A stretch of 64,000 nt of DNA from JAYZDF01 sp036337945 (GCA_036337945.1 JAYZDF010000035.1:1-64000), one strand, 5' to 3'; positions 44,301 through 54,081 are shown, counted from the first letter of the stretch. Program-made: numbers and translations. Notes: a model not told the origin generated them from the letters alone.

Positions 44301-45812
44301 TTACGAGTAGGTAACATCGCTTATGCGTTTGCCAAGCTCCTTTGGATGTTTGATGTTTCTCGTCTTCCGGTCCAACTCATCGCATAGCTGAAATGAGGAC
44401 AGATATTCACCTTCAATGCCCAAGCCTGGCAGGATAGCTGGTCCGCCCAAGTGGATATTTTTGACCGCGGTCGCACTGGAGACATTCTCGAAACCAAGGT
44501 ATCCAAGTCTGTCTACATCATAAAGCGGGTGGAAGAGGTTTTCAGTTGTCTTCTGAGATGACTTCGAATCCTCAAAAAGTGACCGTACACGTGGTTCCCC
44601 ATCGTTTAGGAAAGGTATAAGACGTTGAATGCGCGCCTTGATGATTTTATCAACCTTTTTCGAGACGTGCTCCTCAGCAGCACTCATAGGATATAAGGCC
44701 GTGATTCGTACCCTTGAGGTTCTACCTCCCTGGCTTGCAGCAATCGGTTCATTTATCAGCAATATCCCACGTTCTTTGGTAAAGTCTTCACTATCTTCAC
44801 GGTTTTGTTTTCGGCCATTCATGAGCAGCACCAGCCGCTCCATGCCGGGCGGAAGAACATCTTCATTCACTTCAAACGTCAGACTATGAAGACTCGCATT
44901 TGGTCGCATGGCTTGAATCGTGCGTGCTAAACTTTTTGTGAGTTTTTGCGGCAAAACATCAATCCCTGAATGGTCGGAAGATGCGTCTATCAGATGATCC
45001 GACGAGATAGTGCGTCGACTGTTGGCTAACGTAATTTCAAATTGTCGGCCACGGACGGCGATTCCGTTCGCGGCATCGTTCCTGACTTCAAAGCCAGATC
45101 GGAGTGCGGACTGTACAAAAACGGAACGACTGGTTGGATGCCCAGCATGAGGAGCAATTCCGCGAAGCAGCCGAGCTAGAGGTCGAACGAATGCTGGTTG
45201 CGTGAGATCTTCTACATTACGAACGTCCAAATAGCTAATGAACGGGGCTATACCTTCGAATAGGAGCTGGAGATTAGGCGTCGCTTCGAGCAAAAAGTCG
45301 GAAGCATCGAGAGTTTGCACTGTAGACTTGTGCCTGCGAGCTGCTACATCGAAACTTCTTTTCGCAAAGAACCCTTGGGGAGGCACAGTACCGATTGTCT
45401 CCAATAATGTTGATGTCTGCTCCTCGAGCTCGTCGACGGAGAGAAAGAATCCCTCAAGACTACCGCTTCGAAGGTTGCTCTTGGCGCGAGTTAGTTCTTT
45501 CACAAAGTCAGACCGAGTTCGAAGCACATCAATCCGCTCATCAGGATAAATAACTTGTAAAATCGTATCGGCCAGCTCTCCTTGTCGAGTCTTTGGTGAA
45601 CCTATATTCAATTCTTCATGAACTTTTTGCATGACGGAGGAGGCTTCGTCTTGCAATGACAGATCGAAGAAACCACTGGAGTGATTCTTTGACAACTCTC
45701 CTTGATCAACAAGAATACCCCGATATCCACGCTGAGCGAGCAGTGCGGATATAATTGTTGCCGATAAAGTTCCACCCAGCACCGCAACTTCATAATGTTC
45801 CGAGACACTCAT
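44301..45812 (-). CDS. FAD/NAD(P)-binding oxidoreductase-like protein
   Basis: 503 residues. The N-terminal YEVAVLGGTLSATIISALLAQRGYRGILVDQ resembles the Rossmann dinucleotide strand-turn-helix but reads GGTLSA instead of GxGxxG, so FAD binding is uncertain. A substrate-like middle region and a C-terminal segment (GYLGFENVSSATAVKNIHLGG, GPAILPGLGIEGEY) match the architecture of FAD-dependent dehydrogenases/phytoene-desaturase-like proteins. Its start overlaps the purN stop by 4 bp (ATGA), suggesting it is translated from the purM-purN message; no metabolic link to purines is obvious. Confidence 0.7.
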   Translation of the reverse strand: MSVSEHYEVAVLGGTLSATIISALLAQRGYRGILVDQGELSKNHSSGFFDLSLQDEASSVMQKVHEELNIGSPKTRQGELADTILQVIYPDERIDVLRTRSDFVKELTRAKSNLRSGSLEGFFLSVDELEEQTSTLLETIGTVPPQGFFAKRSFDVAARRHKSTVQTLDASDFLLEATPNLQLLFEGIAPFISYLDVRNVEDLTQPAFVRPLARLLRGIAPHAGHPTSRSVFVQSALRSGFEVRNDAANGIAVRGRQFEITLANSRRTISSDHLIDASSDHSGIDVLPQKLTKSLARTIQAMRPNASLHSLTFEVNEDVLPPGMERLVLLMNGRKQNREDSEDFTKERGILLINEPIAASQGGRTSRVRITALYPMSAAEEHVSKKVDKIIKARIQRLIPFLNDGEPRVRSLFEDSKSSQKTTENLFHPLYDVDRLGYLGFENVSSATAVKNIHLGGPAILPGLGIEGEYLSSFQLCDELDRKTRNIKHPKELGKRISDVTYS

Positions 45813-46456
45813 AACGGGGAGAAAAGCACTCCTGCAGGCTTGTCGCTCAGATGGTGCTTTAGACCTTTAGAGAGCCTGTGCGCACCATTTGTTCCCAAGG
45901 TGAGACCATCAGTAAGTATAGATTTTAGTACTGCGGGATATAATTGATGTTCCAAGCGGAGGATTTTTTTGGAAAGTGAGAGTTCGTCGTCATCGACATC
46001 TACACTCAATGCCGCTTGTGCCAAAATAGGGCCAGTATCGACTCCTCCATCTACCAGATGGACGGTACATCCCGAGATTTTGGCAAGTCCATTCAACGCC
46101 TGGCGCTGGCCGTGCAGCCCGGGGTACGCAGGTAGTAGGGCAGGGTGAATATTCAAAATACGATTAGGAAAAGCTTCAAGCAGATTGTCTCCAACTATGC
46201 GCATAAAACCAGCAAGAACAACCCAGTCGACATTATGTTCGACGAGAGCGTCACGAATCGCCTGGTCGAACTCTTCTCGAATCGAATAATCACGGTGATT
46301 GATGAGTAAGGCAGGCACATTAGCAGTTTCTGCGCGCCGCAAAGCTTTTGCATCCGGATTATTAGAGATAACTACCGAAACCTGTTTTTTGATGTCGGGC
46401 TGCGACAGAAGAGCTCCAAGGTTGCTGCCAGAGCCTGATGCAAGGACACCGATCAT
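45809..46456 (-). CDS. purN: phosphoribosylglycinamide formyltransferase
   Basis: Transfers a formyl group from 10-formyl-tetrahydrofolate to GAR in purine synthesis. 215 residues from ATG 46456, giving a 4-bp ATGA overlap with purM (the frame continues to 46465). MIGVLASGSGSNLGALL is the nucleotide-binding start; the catalytic Asn and His lie in ILNIHPALLPAYPGLHG and the Asp in VDGGVDTGPILAQ. Complete length for the family. Confidence 0.95.
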   Translation of the reverse strand: MIGVLASGSGSNLGALLSQPDIKKQVSVVISNNPDAKALRRAETANVPALLINHRDYSIREEFDQAIRDALVEHNVDWVVLAGFMRIVGDNLLEAFPNRILNIHPALLPAYPGLHGQRQALNGLAKISGCTVHLVDGGVDTGPILAQAALSVDVDDDELSLSKKILRLEHQLYPAVLKSILTDGLTLGTNGAHRLSKGLKHHLSDKPAGVLFSPL

Positions 46457-47487
46457 TTGGCCCACTCCACAGCGGGGGGCTTACCGCTACCTTGAAGCTC
46501 ACCAATAATGAACGCTGCGTCATCACCATTGGCCTCCAAAATCTCGATCGTTTTCTGTGCTTCTTCAGATTTGACCACCAAGATAAAGCCAATTCCCATA
46601 TTAAAAGTTCGGAACATCTCTTGGTCCGCCACATTTCCTGCTTGTTGTACCTTCGTAAATATCTCAGGGGCCTGCCACGTATCGCGGTCGATGATTGCAC
46701 GTGTTCCTTGAGGAAGCACTCTCGGCAGATTCTCTACAATGCCACCTCCTGTAATATGCGCCATGGCATGAGGCGTAACCTGCTCCAGTAAAGCTTGAAC
46801 TGGAGAAGTATATAAGGCCGTAGGTTCCAATAGCTGGTCGGCAAGTTCTCCTTGCAGCTCATGTCCGGCGTGCTCAAGCAAGGCTCTTCGTGCGAGTGAG
46901 TAGCCATTACTATGCAGTCCTCGACTTTTTATGCCAATGAGTAAGTCTCCTGGTACCGCTTGAGACCCATCTATAATTTTTGAACGGTCGACGACGCCGA
47001 CAGCAAATCCTGCTAGGTCATATTCTCCCTCGGAATATAGTCCAGGCATCTCAGCCGTTTCTCCGCCTACCAGCGTGCATTGACCACGACGACAGCCTTC
47101 GGCAATGCCACTTATGACCTGGTCTGCAACATCGACGTCGAGCTTTCCAGTTGCAAAGTAATCAAGAAAAAAGATTGGTTTAGCACCACAGGTCAGTATG
47201 TCGTTCACGCACATCGCTACGAGGTCGATTCCGACCGTATTGTGTTTACCAGTTTCGAAGGCAAGCGCGAGCTTGGTCCCTACGCCGTCTGTTCCTGAGA
47301 CCAGGACGGGGTCTTCCAAGTCTCCGGCAACGTCCTTGAGAGATATCATGGAAGCGAAGCCGCCAACTCCTCCAAGTAAGCCATGACGGCTTTGGTTCTT
47401 TAAGCGCTTCTTGATGCGATCAACAAGTGCTTCGCCGGCGTCGATATCGACGCCAGCATCTTTGTAGGTCAGCCCTGAATCAGACAC
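46453..47487 (-). CDS. purM: phosphoribosylformylglycinamidine cyclo-ligase (AIR synthetase)
   Basis: Converts FGAM to AIR in purine synthesis. 344 residues, family length. Signatures are GLTYKDAGVDIDAGEALVDR, DGVGTKLALAFETGKHNTVGID (quoted in two parts), VGGETAEMPGLY and GHGIRAA-like AHITGGGIVENLPRVLP. It is the first gene of the purM-purN-oxidoreductase run and divergent from kinase 4. Confidence 0.97.
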   Translation of the reverse strand: MSDSGLTYKDAGVDIDAGEALVDRIKKRLKNQSRHGLLGGVGGFASMISLKDVAGDLEDPVLVSGTDGVGTKLALAFETGKHNTVGIDLVAMCVNDILTCGAKPIFFLDYFATGKLDVDVADQVISGIAEGCRRGQCTLVGGETAEMPGLYSEGEYDLAGFAVGVVDRSKIIDGSQAVPGDLLIGIKSRGLHSNGYSLARRALLEHAGHELQGELADQLLEPTALYTSPVQALLEQVTPHAMAHITGGGIVENLPRVLPQGTRAIIDRDTWQAPEIFTKVQQAGNVADQEMFRTFNMGIGFILVVKSEEAQKTIEILEANGDDAAFIIGELQGSGKPPAVEWAK

Positions 47488-47612
47488 AGGCGGACCGTAA
47501 ACAAAATGATCAAGCTATTCAAAGCCTAAAAGCCCGGAAAATTACATTGAGGAGGAGAAGAAGTGCGTTCCAGTCCACTTAGTGATAGCCTCCCGTAGAG
47601 GCGAGGAGCTTT
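47488..47612. promoter_or_regulatory. divergent promoter region purM / kinase 4
   Basis: 125 bp. GAGGAG (about 47600-47606) lies a few bases before the kinase ATG. A palindromic segment cctcccgtagaggcgagg may be part of a regulatory hairpin; no consensus box is convincing. Confidence 0.3.
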
Positions 47613-49727
47613 ATGCTGAGTTCAGAAGAGGATTTGCCCGTAGTTTTTGGGAAATATGTTCTGACCCGCCTGATTGCGACAGGTGGGATGGCGGAGATTT
47701 TCCTCGCTCACCCCAAGAAAAAGCCGAGTGAGTCGCTCGTGATTAAACGAATCTTGCCGCATCTCATTGAGAGTAATGAGTTTGTGTCCATGTTTCTTGA
47801 TGAAGCTCGCATTGCAGCGCAATTGCATCATGAGAATATTGTAGAGATTTTCGATGTCGGCCGAATTGAAGGGTCTTATTTCATCGCGATGGAATATGTC
47901 CACGGCGAAGATATAAGGAGAATTTATAATCAAGCGTTCAAGCTTCAACGCTCCCTTCCGCTATCTCACTCGATCAGGGTGATTGCTGAGGCAGCGGTAG
48001 GCCTAGGGTTTGCCCACAGGCTGCCAGGTCTAACAGGTAAACCGCTTGGCGTCGTTCACCGCGACGTTTCTCCGCAGAATATTCTCGTGACCTATGATGG
48101 AAGTGTCAAAGTGGTCGATTTCGGCATCGCAAAGGCCGCAACGAAGGTGAGTGAAACTCGCGCTGGAGTTTTGAAGGGCAAGTACAGCTATATGTCACCC
48201 GAACAGGCTCAGGGTGATGGGATCGACCACCGGACCGATATTTTCGCGCTCGGAATAATTCTTTATGAAACAACCACTGGTACGCGGCTGTTCAAGCGTC
48301 ATAATGAGCTTGCGACGCTCCAAGCGATTATGCGTTGCGACATCAAGCCACCCAGTGAGGTTCTCCAAGGATATCCAGTTGAGCTCGAACAAATCTTGTT
48401 GAAAGCCTTAGCGCTAGATGTTCGCGACCGATACATTGATGCAGAAGACTTCAGCCGTGATTTATTTCAATTCTTGCGAAATTCAGGCCTGTTTGTAGAA
48501 AGAACGGATATTTCACAATTCATGCATGAGCTTTTTGATCTGGATTCTGTCGAAGCAGACACCAGTCGAGAAAAAGAGTTGCCACATGTCGAAAGTCCGG
48601 TTGTGCGAAAAGAAACAACTGTAGAGCGAAATTCAACAGAAACAGCATCAGCACTTTCTGTCTCGCCATTTCAAGTTCAGCATATCGATGAAACAGAAGC
48701 GCTTGAGAGTTCCTCCGTCGCTACAGGAGTTGATACCGGTATTGATCTCGCGACTGATGATGATTTTGATCGAACAGAGGCTCACGACGAGGAGAAACTT
48801 AATCAAATTGTCGAAGCACCTGGTTTCGTAGACAGCCCGCAGTTTATTTCTGGAGGCGATACCGTTGCTGAATCAAATATCGCTCATAAGCAAATAACAC
48901 CTGAGAAAACCTTATCGGAGCCAGCACCAGTTGTTGAATCTCCGGCCTATAAAGCCGAAAGACAAGCGAAAGATGAGCTAGAAACGATAGCGGTCGTTCG
49001 CGCTTATGCGGGCTCGAAATCGTCGAAAAAAGTAACGCAACCAGAAGCTAAGCGAACTGACAATGGAAACCTAGCACCAAGCCCAATCCGAAACCGTAAA
49101 ATGCCTCTTTCTCTGTTAATTGGACTCATAAGTGGTATTGTCGGTTTTACACTAATAGGTCGGACTCTTTTTTCAGTGTCAGAGGAGCATGCACCGCAAA
49201 CCGAAAAACTTCGGGCGCGCACAGCTCCTCTTAAGGTACCAAATGTGCCAGCTCTAAAACCGATTAGCTCCAATAGAACGACAGGGAGTGTTGGCTTCGT
49301 GACGATTCGGACCCGCCCCAATGCTGCCATCATGCATTTGGATGCGGTTTTAGGAACAGCTGATGAAAACGGGAAAGCAGGGCCGTTCGAATTTGAAACA
49401 GGCAGAGCTCGCATCCGAGCATCCTATGCTAAATCCGGCTTTGAAAGAATAACAACCGTCTATGTAAAGCAGGGTGAAGACCACACCGTGAATATGGCGG
49501 CTCGAGAGGCCAAGCTGACTCTAAAGACGAATCCTGGGGCGAGCGTAGAGTTGAATGGGGCCGCTCTCAATGAATTATCAGGCGCGCTACTGCTAGAGGA
49601 AGGCAGCCATCACGTCCTCATCCGGCATACGCAACTCGGAAAAAGTTTCGAATCCATGGTCCGACTGGACCATGGCGAGCATAAAGTCATCGATATAGAC
49701 CTTCGTCGCGTCGGCGAAGACCTATAA
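47613..49727 (+). CDS. membrane-anchored Ser/Thr protein kinase with two PEGA-like domains
   Basis: 704 residues. Kinase domain (~12-285): LIATGGMAEIFLA, LVIKRI lysine, HRDVSPQN (~149, Ser replacing Lys), DFGIAKA and MSPEQAQGDG. Acidic linker to ~490, membrane helix ~497-518 (LLIGLISGIVGFTLIGRTLF), then two beta domains: GFVTIRTRPNAAIMHLDAVLG (~557) and KLTLKTNPGASVELNGAALN (~630), of PEGA type. The last 41 bp overlap the convergent surface-protein gene. Confidence 0.92.
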   Translation: MLSSEEDLPVVFGKYVLTRLIATGGMAEIFLAHPKKKPSESLVIKRILPHLIESNEFVSMFLDEARIAAQLHHENIVEIFDVGRIEGSYFIAMEYVHGEDIRRIYNQAFKLQRSLPLSHSIRVIAEAAVGLGFAHRLPGLTGKPLGVVHRDVSPQNILVTYDGSVKVVDFGIAKAATKVSETRAGVLKGKYSYMSPEQAQGDGIDHRTDIFALGIILYETTTGTRLFKRHNELATLQAIMRCDIKPPSEVLQGYPVELEQILLKALALDVRDRYIDAEDFSRDLFQFLRNSGLFVERTDISQFMHELFDLDSVEADTSREKELPHVESPVVRKETTVERNSTETASALSVSPFQVQHIDETEALESSSVATGVDTGIDLATDDDFDRTEAHDEEKLNQIVEAPGFVDSPQFISGGDTVAESNIAHKQITPEKTLSEPAPVVESPAYKAERQAKDELETIAVVRAYAGSKSSKKVTQPEAKRTDNGNLAPSPIRNRKMPLSLLIGLISGIVGFTLIGRTLFSVSEEHAPQTEKLRARTAPLKVPNVPALKPISSNRTTGSVGFVTIRTRPNAAIMHLDAVLGTADENGKAGPFEFETGRARIRASYAKSGFERITTVYVKQGEDHTVNMAAREAKLTLKTNPGASVELNGAALNELSGALLLEEGSHHVLIRHTQLGKSFESMVRLDHGEHKVIDIDLRRVGEDL

Positions 49728-52700
49728 GCATCCCTAAAGTAAGAAGCAGGATAAAAGACGAGTACTCAGAGGACGACGCTTTCACGGAAGTGCAAGAGCA
49801 ATCGTTTCTACAATCAGTCGTTCCGTCCGGACAAAGCTGGCCGGTATTGATCGTCCCTGTGCAGGCATCAAGACTGCATCGCCGTGCACCTGCGGGACAA
49901 ATTTCGAGGTCACCACTAGACTCACATAGTGCTGCAACCGGTTCGCCGTCTGTGCACGAACTCCCCATGCAACATTGAATTCCAATCTCGGAAAGGGGCT
50001 GACACATTAGGCCAGAATCTGGAGTGGCAGGTAGACGGCAGGTGAATCCTACACAAACCAAGCCTTGTGGACAGGGCATAGAATCGCTGCAGGGCACGGT
50101 ACTATTTGGGTCATTGGGGTCAGATTCTCCAGAATCAATGCGGCCGTTCTGATTCGCGTCTTCAATACCGTCTTCTAAACCATCACCATCGGTGTCTGCT
50201 TTTAGGGGGTCGGTACCGGTTTCATCATCAGCATCAGGTACAAAATTCGCCGAGCCTGTAGCCGTTCCCACAAGAGGAGTCGTCACCGAGACTTCGGTAC
50301 CGTCTAATACCTTGTCGTTGTCCGAGTCAGGATCTAGCGCATTGATTAGCCCATCCTCATCAGTATCTTCTAGAGCCGCAGCCTCAGTGCCATCCCGAAC
50401 TCCATCATCATCGGAATCTTCGTCGAGAGGATTTGTGCCCGCAGCGACTTCAGAACCATCGCTGAGACCGTCGCGGTCAGTATCTCCTCGTTGAGGGTCA
50501 GTATTGTAAACGACTTCTTCTTCGTCATCCAACCCGTCGGCGTCTGAGTCAGCAACTGGGGTAACGAGGACAATAACCTTGGAAGCGGCGGACATCTCTT
50601 CCCCATCACTTACTACAAGGCTAAACTCTAAAATCTTTGTTCCCGCAACGGACGGAGCGGTGAAGCTGGGTGTCGGTGAAGTCGAGTCAGAAAGCGTTAC
50701 AAGTTCAGCTCCTTGGACAATTGACCATTGATAGCTGAGCACGTCTTGCGGATCAATATCAGAGGAAGACGTGCCATCAAGCATATAATCTCTTCTCTCG
50801 ACGACTTCCCCCATGGAGCCCGCCACGGCGACGGGCGCGGAATTGACAATCGTTACAGGTGCGGAACTCACGGTCTGTCCGAAATCAGTGCCGTCACTTG
50901 GTGTCACCTGAAACACCCAGGTTTGTCCCTTTACAACTGCGGACGCTGGAATCTCGGTTTCATCATCATACATGTTTTCGCGGCTTCCATTGAGTAGCCA
51001 CGCCGTTGTGGTTCCCATTTCTGCGTCATTGTCGGAGTCCACAAATCGATACAATCCGCCAAGGCGTGTGTTTGTCCGAACATCTACATCTGGAAAAATC
51101 TGAACGTTGACCGCGGAAGGTGCCGTATTGAGGACGACCACCTCGTTAGAAAAAACAAAAGAGCCATAGTCAGTGCCGTCAAATGGTCGCATCTGCGCGC
51201 GCCAAATCTCACCTCTTGACGTGGCTCCAGATGGAACGGTCGGCATATTTGAATAAGCGGGCTGTATTGCAGAGTTTTTCGTCCACTGAATCTGTGCGGG
51301 TCCTTCGGGGTCATTGTTAATATCGAAATAGGTATATAAAAGCTGTAGCTCTTGGTCTGAACGGGGCTGGGCGGGTTCAACCCGTACGTCAGACACCTCA
51401 GGCACTACATTATCAAACACAACAGTTGCAGAACCTGTCGCGTTGCCCTCTACAGAAGTAACTGTGATGTCGACTGAACCTTGAGTCGTCGTGCTCAAAC
51501 CAAAAGACACCTGTCCGTTTCCCGCGGGCACTTGTAACCCAGGTAGCGATGTATCAGCGTCTGCCACGGTAACGTTCACGTTCCGAGAGAGGGTGACCGT
51601 GTATAGTGTACCATCTACGACCGGAAATCCGGAAGGACCACTCGCTTGTCCAAAATAAACCTGTGCAATACTGGTACCGTCTGCAGGAACCTGCAGAGTC
51701 CCCGTAGCAGCCATCGTTCCCGAGGGGTCTTCATCACGAATAATTCGATATACGATTCGCGTTGGGCTTGGGATCGCTCTGACGGCGACCGCCAGATAGT
51801 CATTTCCTGGCCCCTTAAAGAGTTTCTGCTCAATCATGTTCGATGAAAGTTGAAAAACAGGAAAATCTCCTGGTGCTTTCTTCGCTCCCACTGAGTTGTA
51901 AAGAGCGGCATAAGTGAGACCGTATGTCCCCGACCTAAAATCTTCCCAAATCACAGCAGCACCGTCAGAGTTTCCAGCAACGTGTGGAAAAATCTGGTTT
52001 CTTGTTTCTGCCGAAATTGGCGTGTAGCCGCCTCCCACCGAGGTCAAGGTTGTCGCGTCGAATCGAGCACCCCATACGTCTAGGTCGACGATGGTTGAAG
52101 TACCGGTAAATATTCTCTGGTCCTGCCAAGTCGCAAATATTTCTCCCATACCAAACCGACTTAGCTCCACTGATGACTGACGTAGGTTTCGTGAGACCAA
52201 TGCACTACCACTCGACATCATGACCGGACCGAGTTCAGGGAGCGTTCTTACAAAAATATCTGAACCTAAAGTGCCGGTGCCATTATTTCGATCGTCTTCC
52301 CAAGCAAGAACGTAATTCGAATCTAAAGCGAGCAACCGCGGGCTGAGCTCCCCACTTTGCCCCCCGTCGCTGACAAGCTCAATAGGAGAGGAATCGATAA
52401 TCGCGCCCGTTGGGTAGATGCGAACGCCGCGGGCCGCGAGACCACCACCGACGACACTTGCTTGGTACGAAACCATACAGGTTTGAGTCGTACAAGCAAT
52501 TCGAGGATTGGATTCAGAGTCATCGCCACTTGTGAGTTGAATACCGCCCGGTTCGGGGAAAGTTCCGGCCCCGTTAGGAAAAAATCGAGAAACATAAACA
52601 TCATTGAAAGTATCTCGAGGATCTACACAGGAGAGCATAAAGGTCATCGTGGCAGCGTTATAAAAGATGCTCGGCTGGCCCTGACTACCTGGCTGCGGCG

Positions 52701-52968
52701 GAGATAGAACAGGCAGACCATTCGCATCAAGGATCGAACCGTCCGCATCGAGGCGAGTAAGATAGATCTCCTGACCGTTGGCGGGAGAACGACCATCCTC
52801 CCAGATAAGGACGTAGCGCGTTCCATCCCAAGCTCCGTCCGGCCTGCGTTGAGAAGCTGTGGGTGGGCTCGCGGTGAGTTCTGTGATCGGTCCGACTGTC
52901 GTCGCTTCAGCAGTACTAAGTGTAAACACTAGCGAAAACGCGGTGATTAAGCGTAAAAAGGCCAACAT
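49687..52968 (-). CDS. large surface protein with TSP type-3 repeats and C-terminal sorting tail
   Basis: 1093 residues from ATG 52968 (AGGA 8 nt upstream; longer frame to 53133 rejected). Signal peptide MLAFLRLITAFSLVFTLSTAEA. Residues ~25-430 form a propeller-like repeat region (LIWEDGRSPANGQEIYLTRL, LAWEDDRNNGTG, VIWEDFRSG), then Ig/PKD-like segments (~450-800). Ca2+-binding thrombospondin type-3 repeats follow (~815-960: DSDADGLDDEEE, DTDRDGLSDGSE, DSDDDGVRDGTE, DTDGDGLEDGIE). A Cys-rich module and a C-terminal hydrophobic helix plus RRRDEGLYR resemble MYXO-CTERM-like sorting tails, without its Cys motif directly before the helix. Its end overlaps kinase 4 by 41 bp on the other strand. 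Confidence 0.85.
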   Translation of the reverse strand: MLAFLRLITAFSLVFTLSTAEATTVGPITELTASPPTASQRRPDGAWDGTRYVLIWEDGRSPANGQEIYLTRLDADGSILDANGLPVLSPPQPGSQGQPSIFYNAATMTFMLSCVDPRDTFNDVYVSRFFPNGAGTFPEPGGIQLTSGDDSESNPRIACTTQTCMVSYQASVVGGGLAARGVRIYPTGAIIDSSPIELVSDGGQSGELSPRLLALDSNYVLAWEDDRNNGTGTLGSDIFVRTLPELGPVMMSSGSALVSRNLRQSSVELSRFGMGEIFATWQDQRIFTGTSTIVDLDVWGARFDATTLTSVGGGYTPISAETRNQIFPHVAGNSDGAAVIWEDFRSGTYGLTYAALYNSVGAKKAPGDFPVFQLSSNMIEQKLFKGPGNDYLAVAVRAIPSPTRIVYRIIRDEDPSGTMAATGTLQVPADGTSIAQVYFGQASGPSGFPVVDGTLYTVTLSRNVNVTVADADTSLPGLQVPAGNGQVSFGLSTTTQGSVDITVTSVEGNATGSATVVFDNVVPEVSDVRVEPAQPRSDQELQLLYTYFDINNDPEGPAQIQWTKNSAIQPAYSNMPTVPSGATSRGEIWRAQMRPFDGTDYGSFVFSNEVVVLNTAPSAVNVQIFPDVDVRTNTRLGGLYRFVDSDNDAEMGTTTAWLLNGSRENMYDDETEIPASAVVKGQTWVFQVTPSDGTDFGQTVSSAPVTIVNSAPVAVAGSMGEVVERRDYMLDGTSSSDIDPQDVLSYQWSIVQGAELVTLSDSTSPTPSFTAPSVAGTKILEFSLVVSDGEEMSAASKVIVLVTPVADSDADGLDDEEEVVYNTDPQRGDTDRDGLSDGSEVAAGTNPLDEDSDDDGVRDGTEAAALEDTDEDGLINALDPDSDNDKVLDGTEVSVTTPLVGTATGSANFVPDADDETGTDPLKADTDGDGLEDGIEDANQNGRIDSGESDPNDPNSTVPCSDSMPCPQGLVCVGFTCRLPATPDSGLMCQPLSEIGIQCCMGSSCTDGEPVAALCESSGDLEICPAGARRCSLDACTGTINTGQLCPDGTTDCRNDCSCTSVKASSSEYSSFILLLTLGMLIGLRRRDEGLYR

Positions 52969-53043
52969 CAAAGGTATCCTAACACTTTTTGGCGTCGTAG
53001 ATCCTCGGTTGACGAGCGGGTTCAAACCCGCGAACCTTGAGAG

Positions 53044-54075
53044 GTGATATCCGCAATTACCGCTGGGATAATTTCTCTCAGTCTCACCATCGGGCAAATT
53101 CAAGAGACACCGGACCGTCTCGTCTCTGGTCACGGGATTGAATTCGTAAATGACGGGCGTGTCTTTCTTCTATTCGCTGGCTTGAACGGCCTAGGTTACT
53201 CGAAAGAGACCCTAAGGCAAGGGCCGCCACTCGAGGCCCCCGTATTTCATCCGCTTCGCCAGTTCACACGCAATGCGATACGGCCACTCGTGGGCAAAGG
53301 TGACTTGAAGGCGCTGAAGAAGCTTTTCGACGAGCAAGGACGCTCCATCGATAGTTATCTGCAATTGGTACTTGCCTACGACCGAAGTCTAAGTAGTGGT
53401 CGCCCGGACGCCGCCGGCGAAGATTTGAAAGCGATCGCTTCGACGGCTCAAGCATTACAGAAATTGGGAGGCAACAAGGCCCTCACTAAGCTATTCGATG
53501 ATTTGGCTGCGAAGCAGCGACTGCACGCAAAAGAACTAATGACTCAGCTCGAAACAGATTTTGAGGCAATGAAAAAATACCTTGGCTCGAAAGACCTTCG
53601 GGCTCCTCTTACGCTCACCGTCATTCCAAATCCGCTAGATGCCCATAACGTTGTCCGCAACATTAAAGTCGGGGACCAACATTTTATTGTCGTTGGACCA
53701 GGAAAAGATGCAGCACGAGTGGAAATACTCAGACAATCCGTAAAACCGGTAGTGGCCGACTTAGTAGAAAAAAACTGGCCTAAAGCCCGACGACTCGCGC
53801 AAAGCTGGCGGGGCCTAAAAGTCTCAAAACGCATTACAGAACGTTTCGCTGATGGGCAGGCGTATCTCATTGATACACTGACTCGAGCGCTCGTTTACAA
53901 GGCGGGAATTCACTCCTCAGGCGAAAAAGGTGGGGATGATGAAGACTTCATTGATAAAGAATCGAACCAAGGTTTCCGTTGGACTCGGGCTTGTATCAAA
54001 GCACTCTCAAAACGTAAGCCTTCCTCGGATATCGCGAGCGACTTCCCAAAGCTCATCAAAACAATCTCGCCCTAA
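53044..54075 (+). CDS. secreted protein of unknown function
   Basis: 343 residues from GTG 53044, with an N-terminal hydrophobic stretch (ISAITAGIISLSLTI). It reads VSGHGIEFVNDGRVFLLFAGLNGLGYSKE, then a long helical middle and an alpha/beta stretch with LTLTVIPNPLDAHNVVRNIK and FIVVGPGKDAARVEIL. No metal-binding HExxH is seen, though the pattern of a DUF4932/peptidase-like secreted protein is suggestive. Divergent from the surface protein; followed after 6 bp by a small gene. Confidence 0.6.
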   Translation: MISAITAGIISLSLTIGQIQETPDRLVSGHGIEFVNDGRVFLLFAGLNGLGYSKETLRQGPPLEAPVFHPLRQFTRNAIRPLVGKGDLKALKKLFDEQGRSIDSYLQLVLAYDRSLSSGRPDAAGEDLKAIASTAQALQKLGGNKALTKLFDDLAAKQRLHAKELMTQLETDFEAMKKYLGSKDLRAPLTLTVIPNPLDAHNVVRNIKVGDQHFIVVGPGKDAARVEILRQSVKPVVADLVEKNWPKARRLAQSWRGLKVSKRITERFADGQAYLIDTLTRALVYKAGIHSSGEKGGDDEDFIDKESNQGFRWTRACIKALSKRKPSSDIASDFPKLIKTISP

Positions 54076-54081
54076 TTTATC

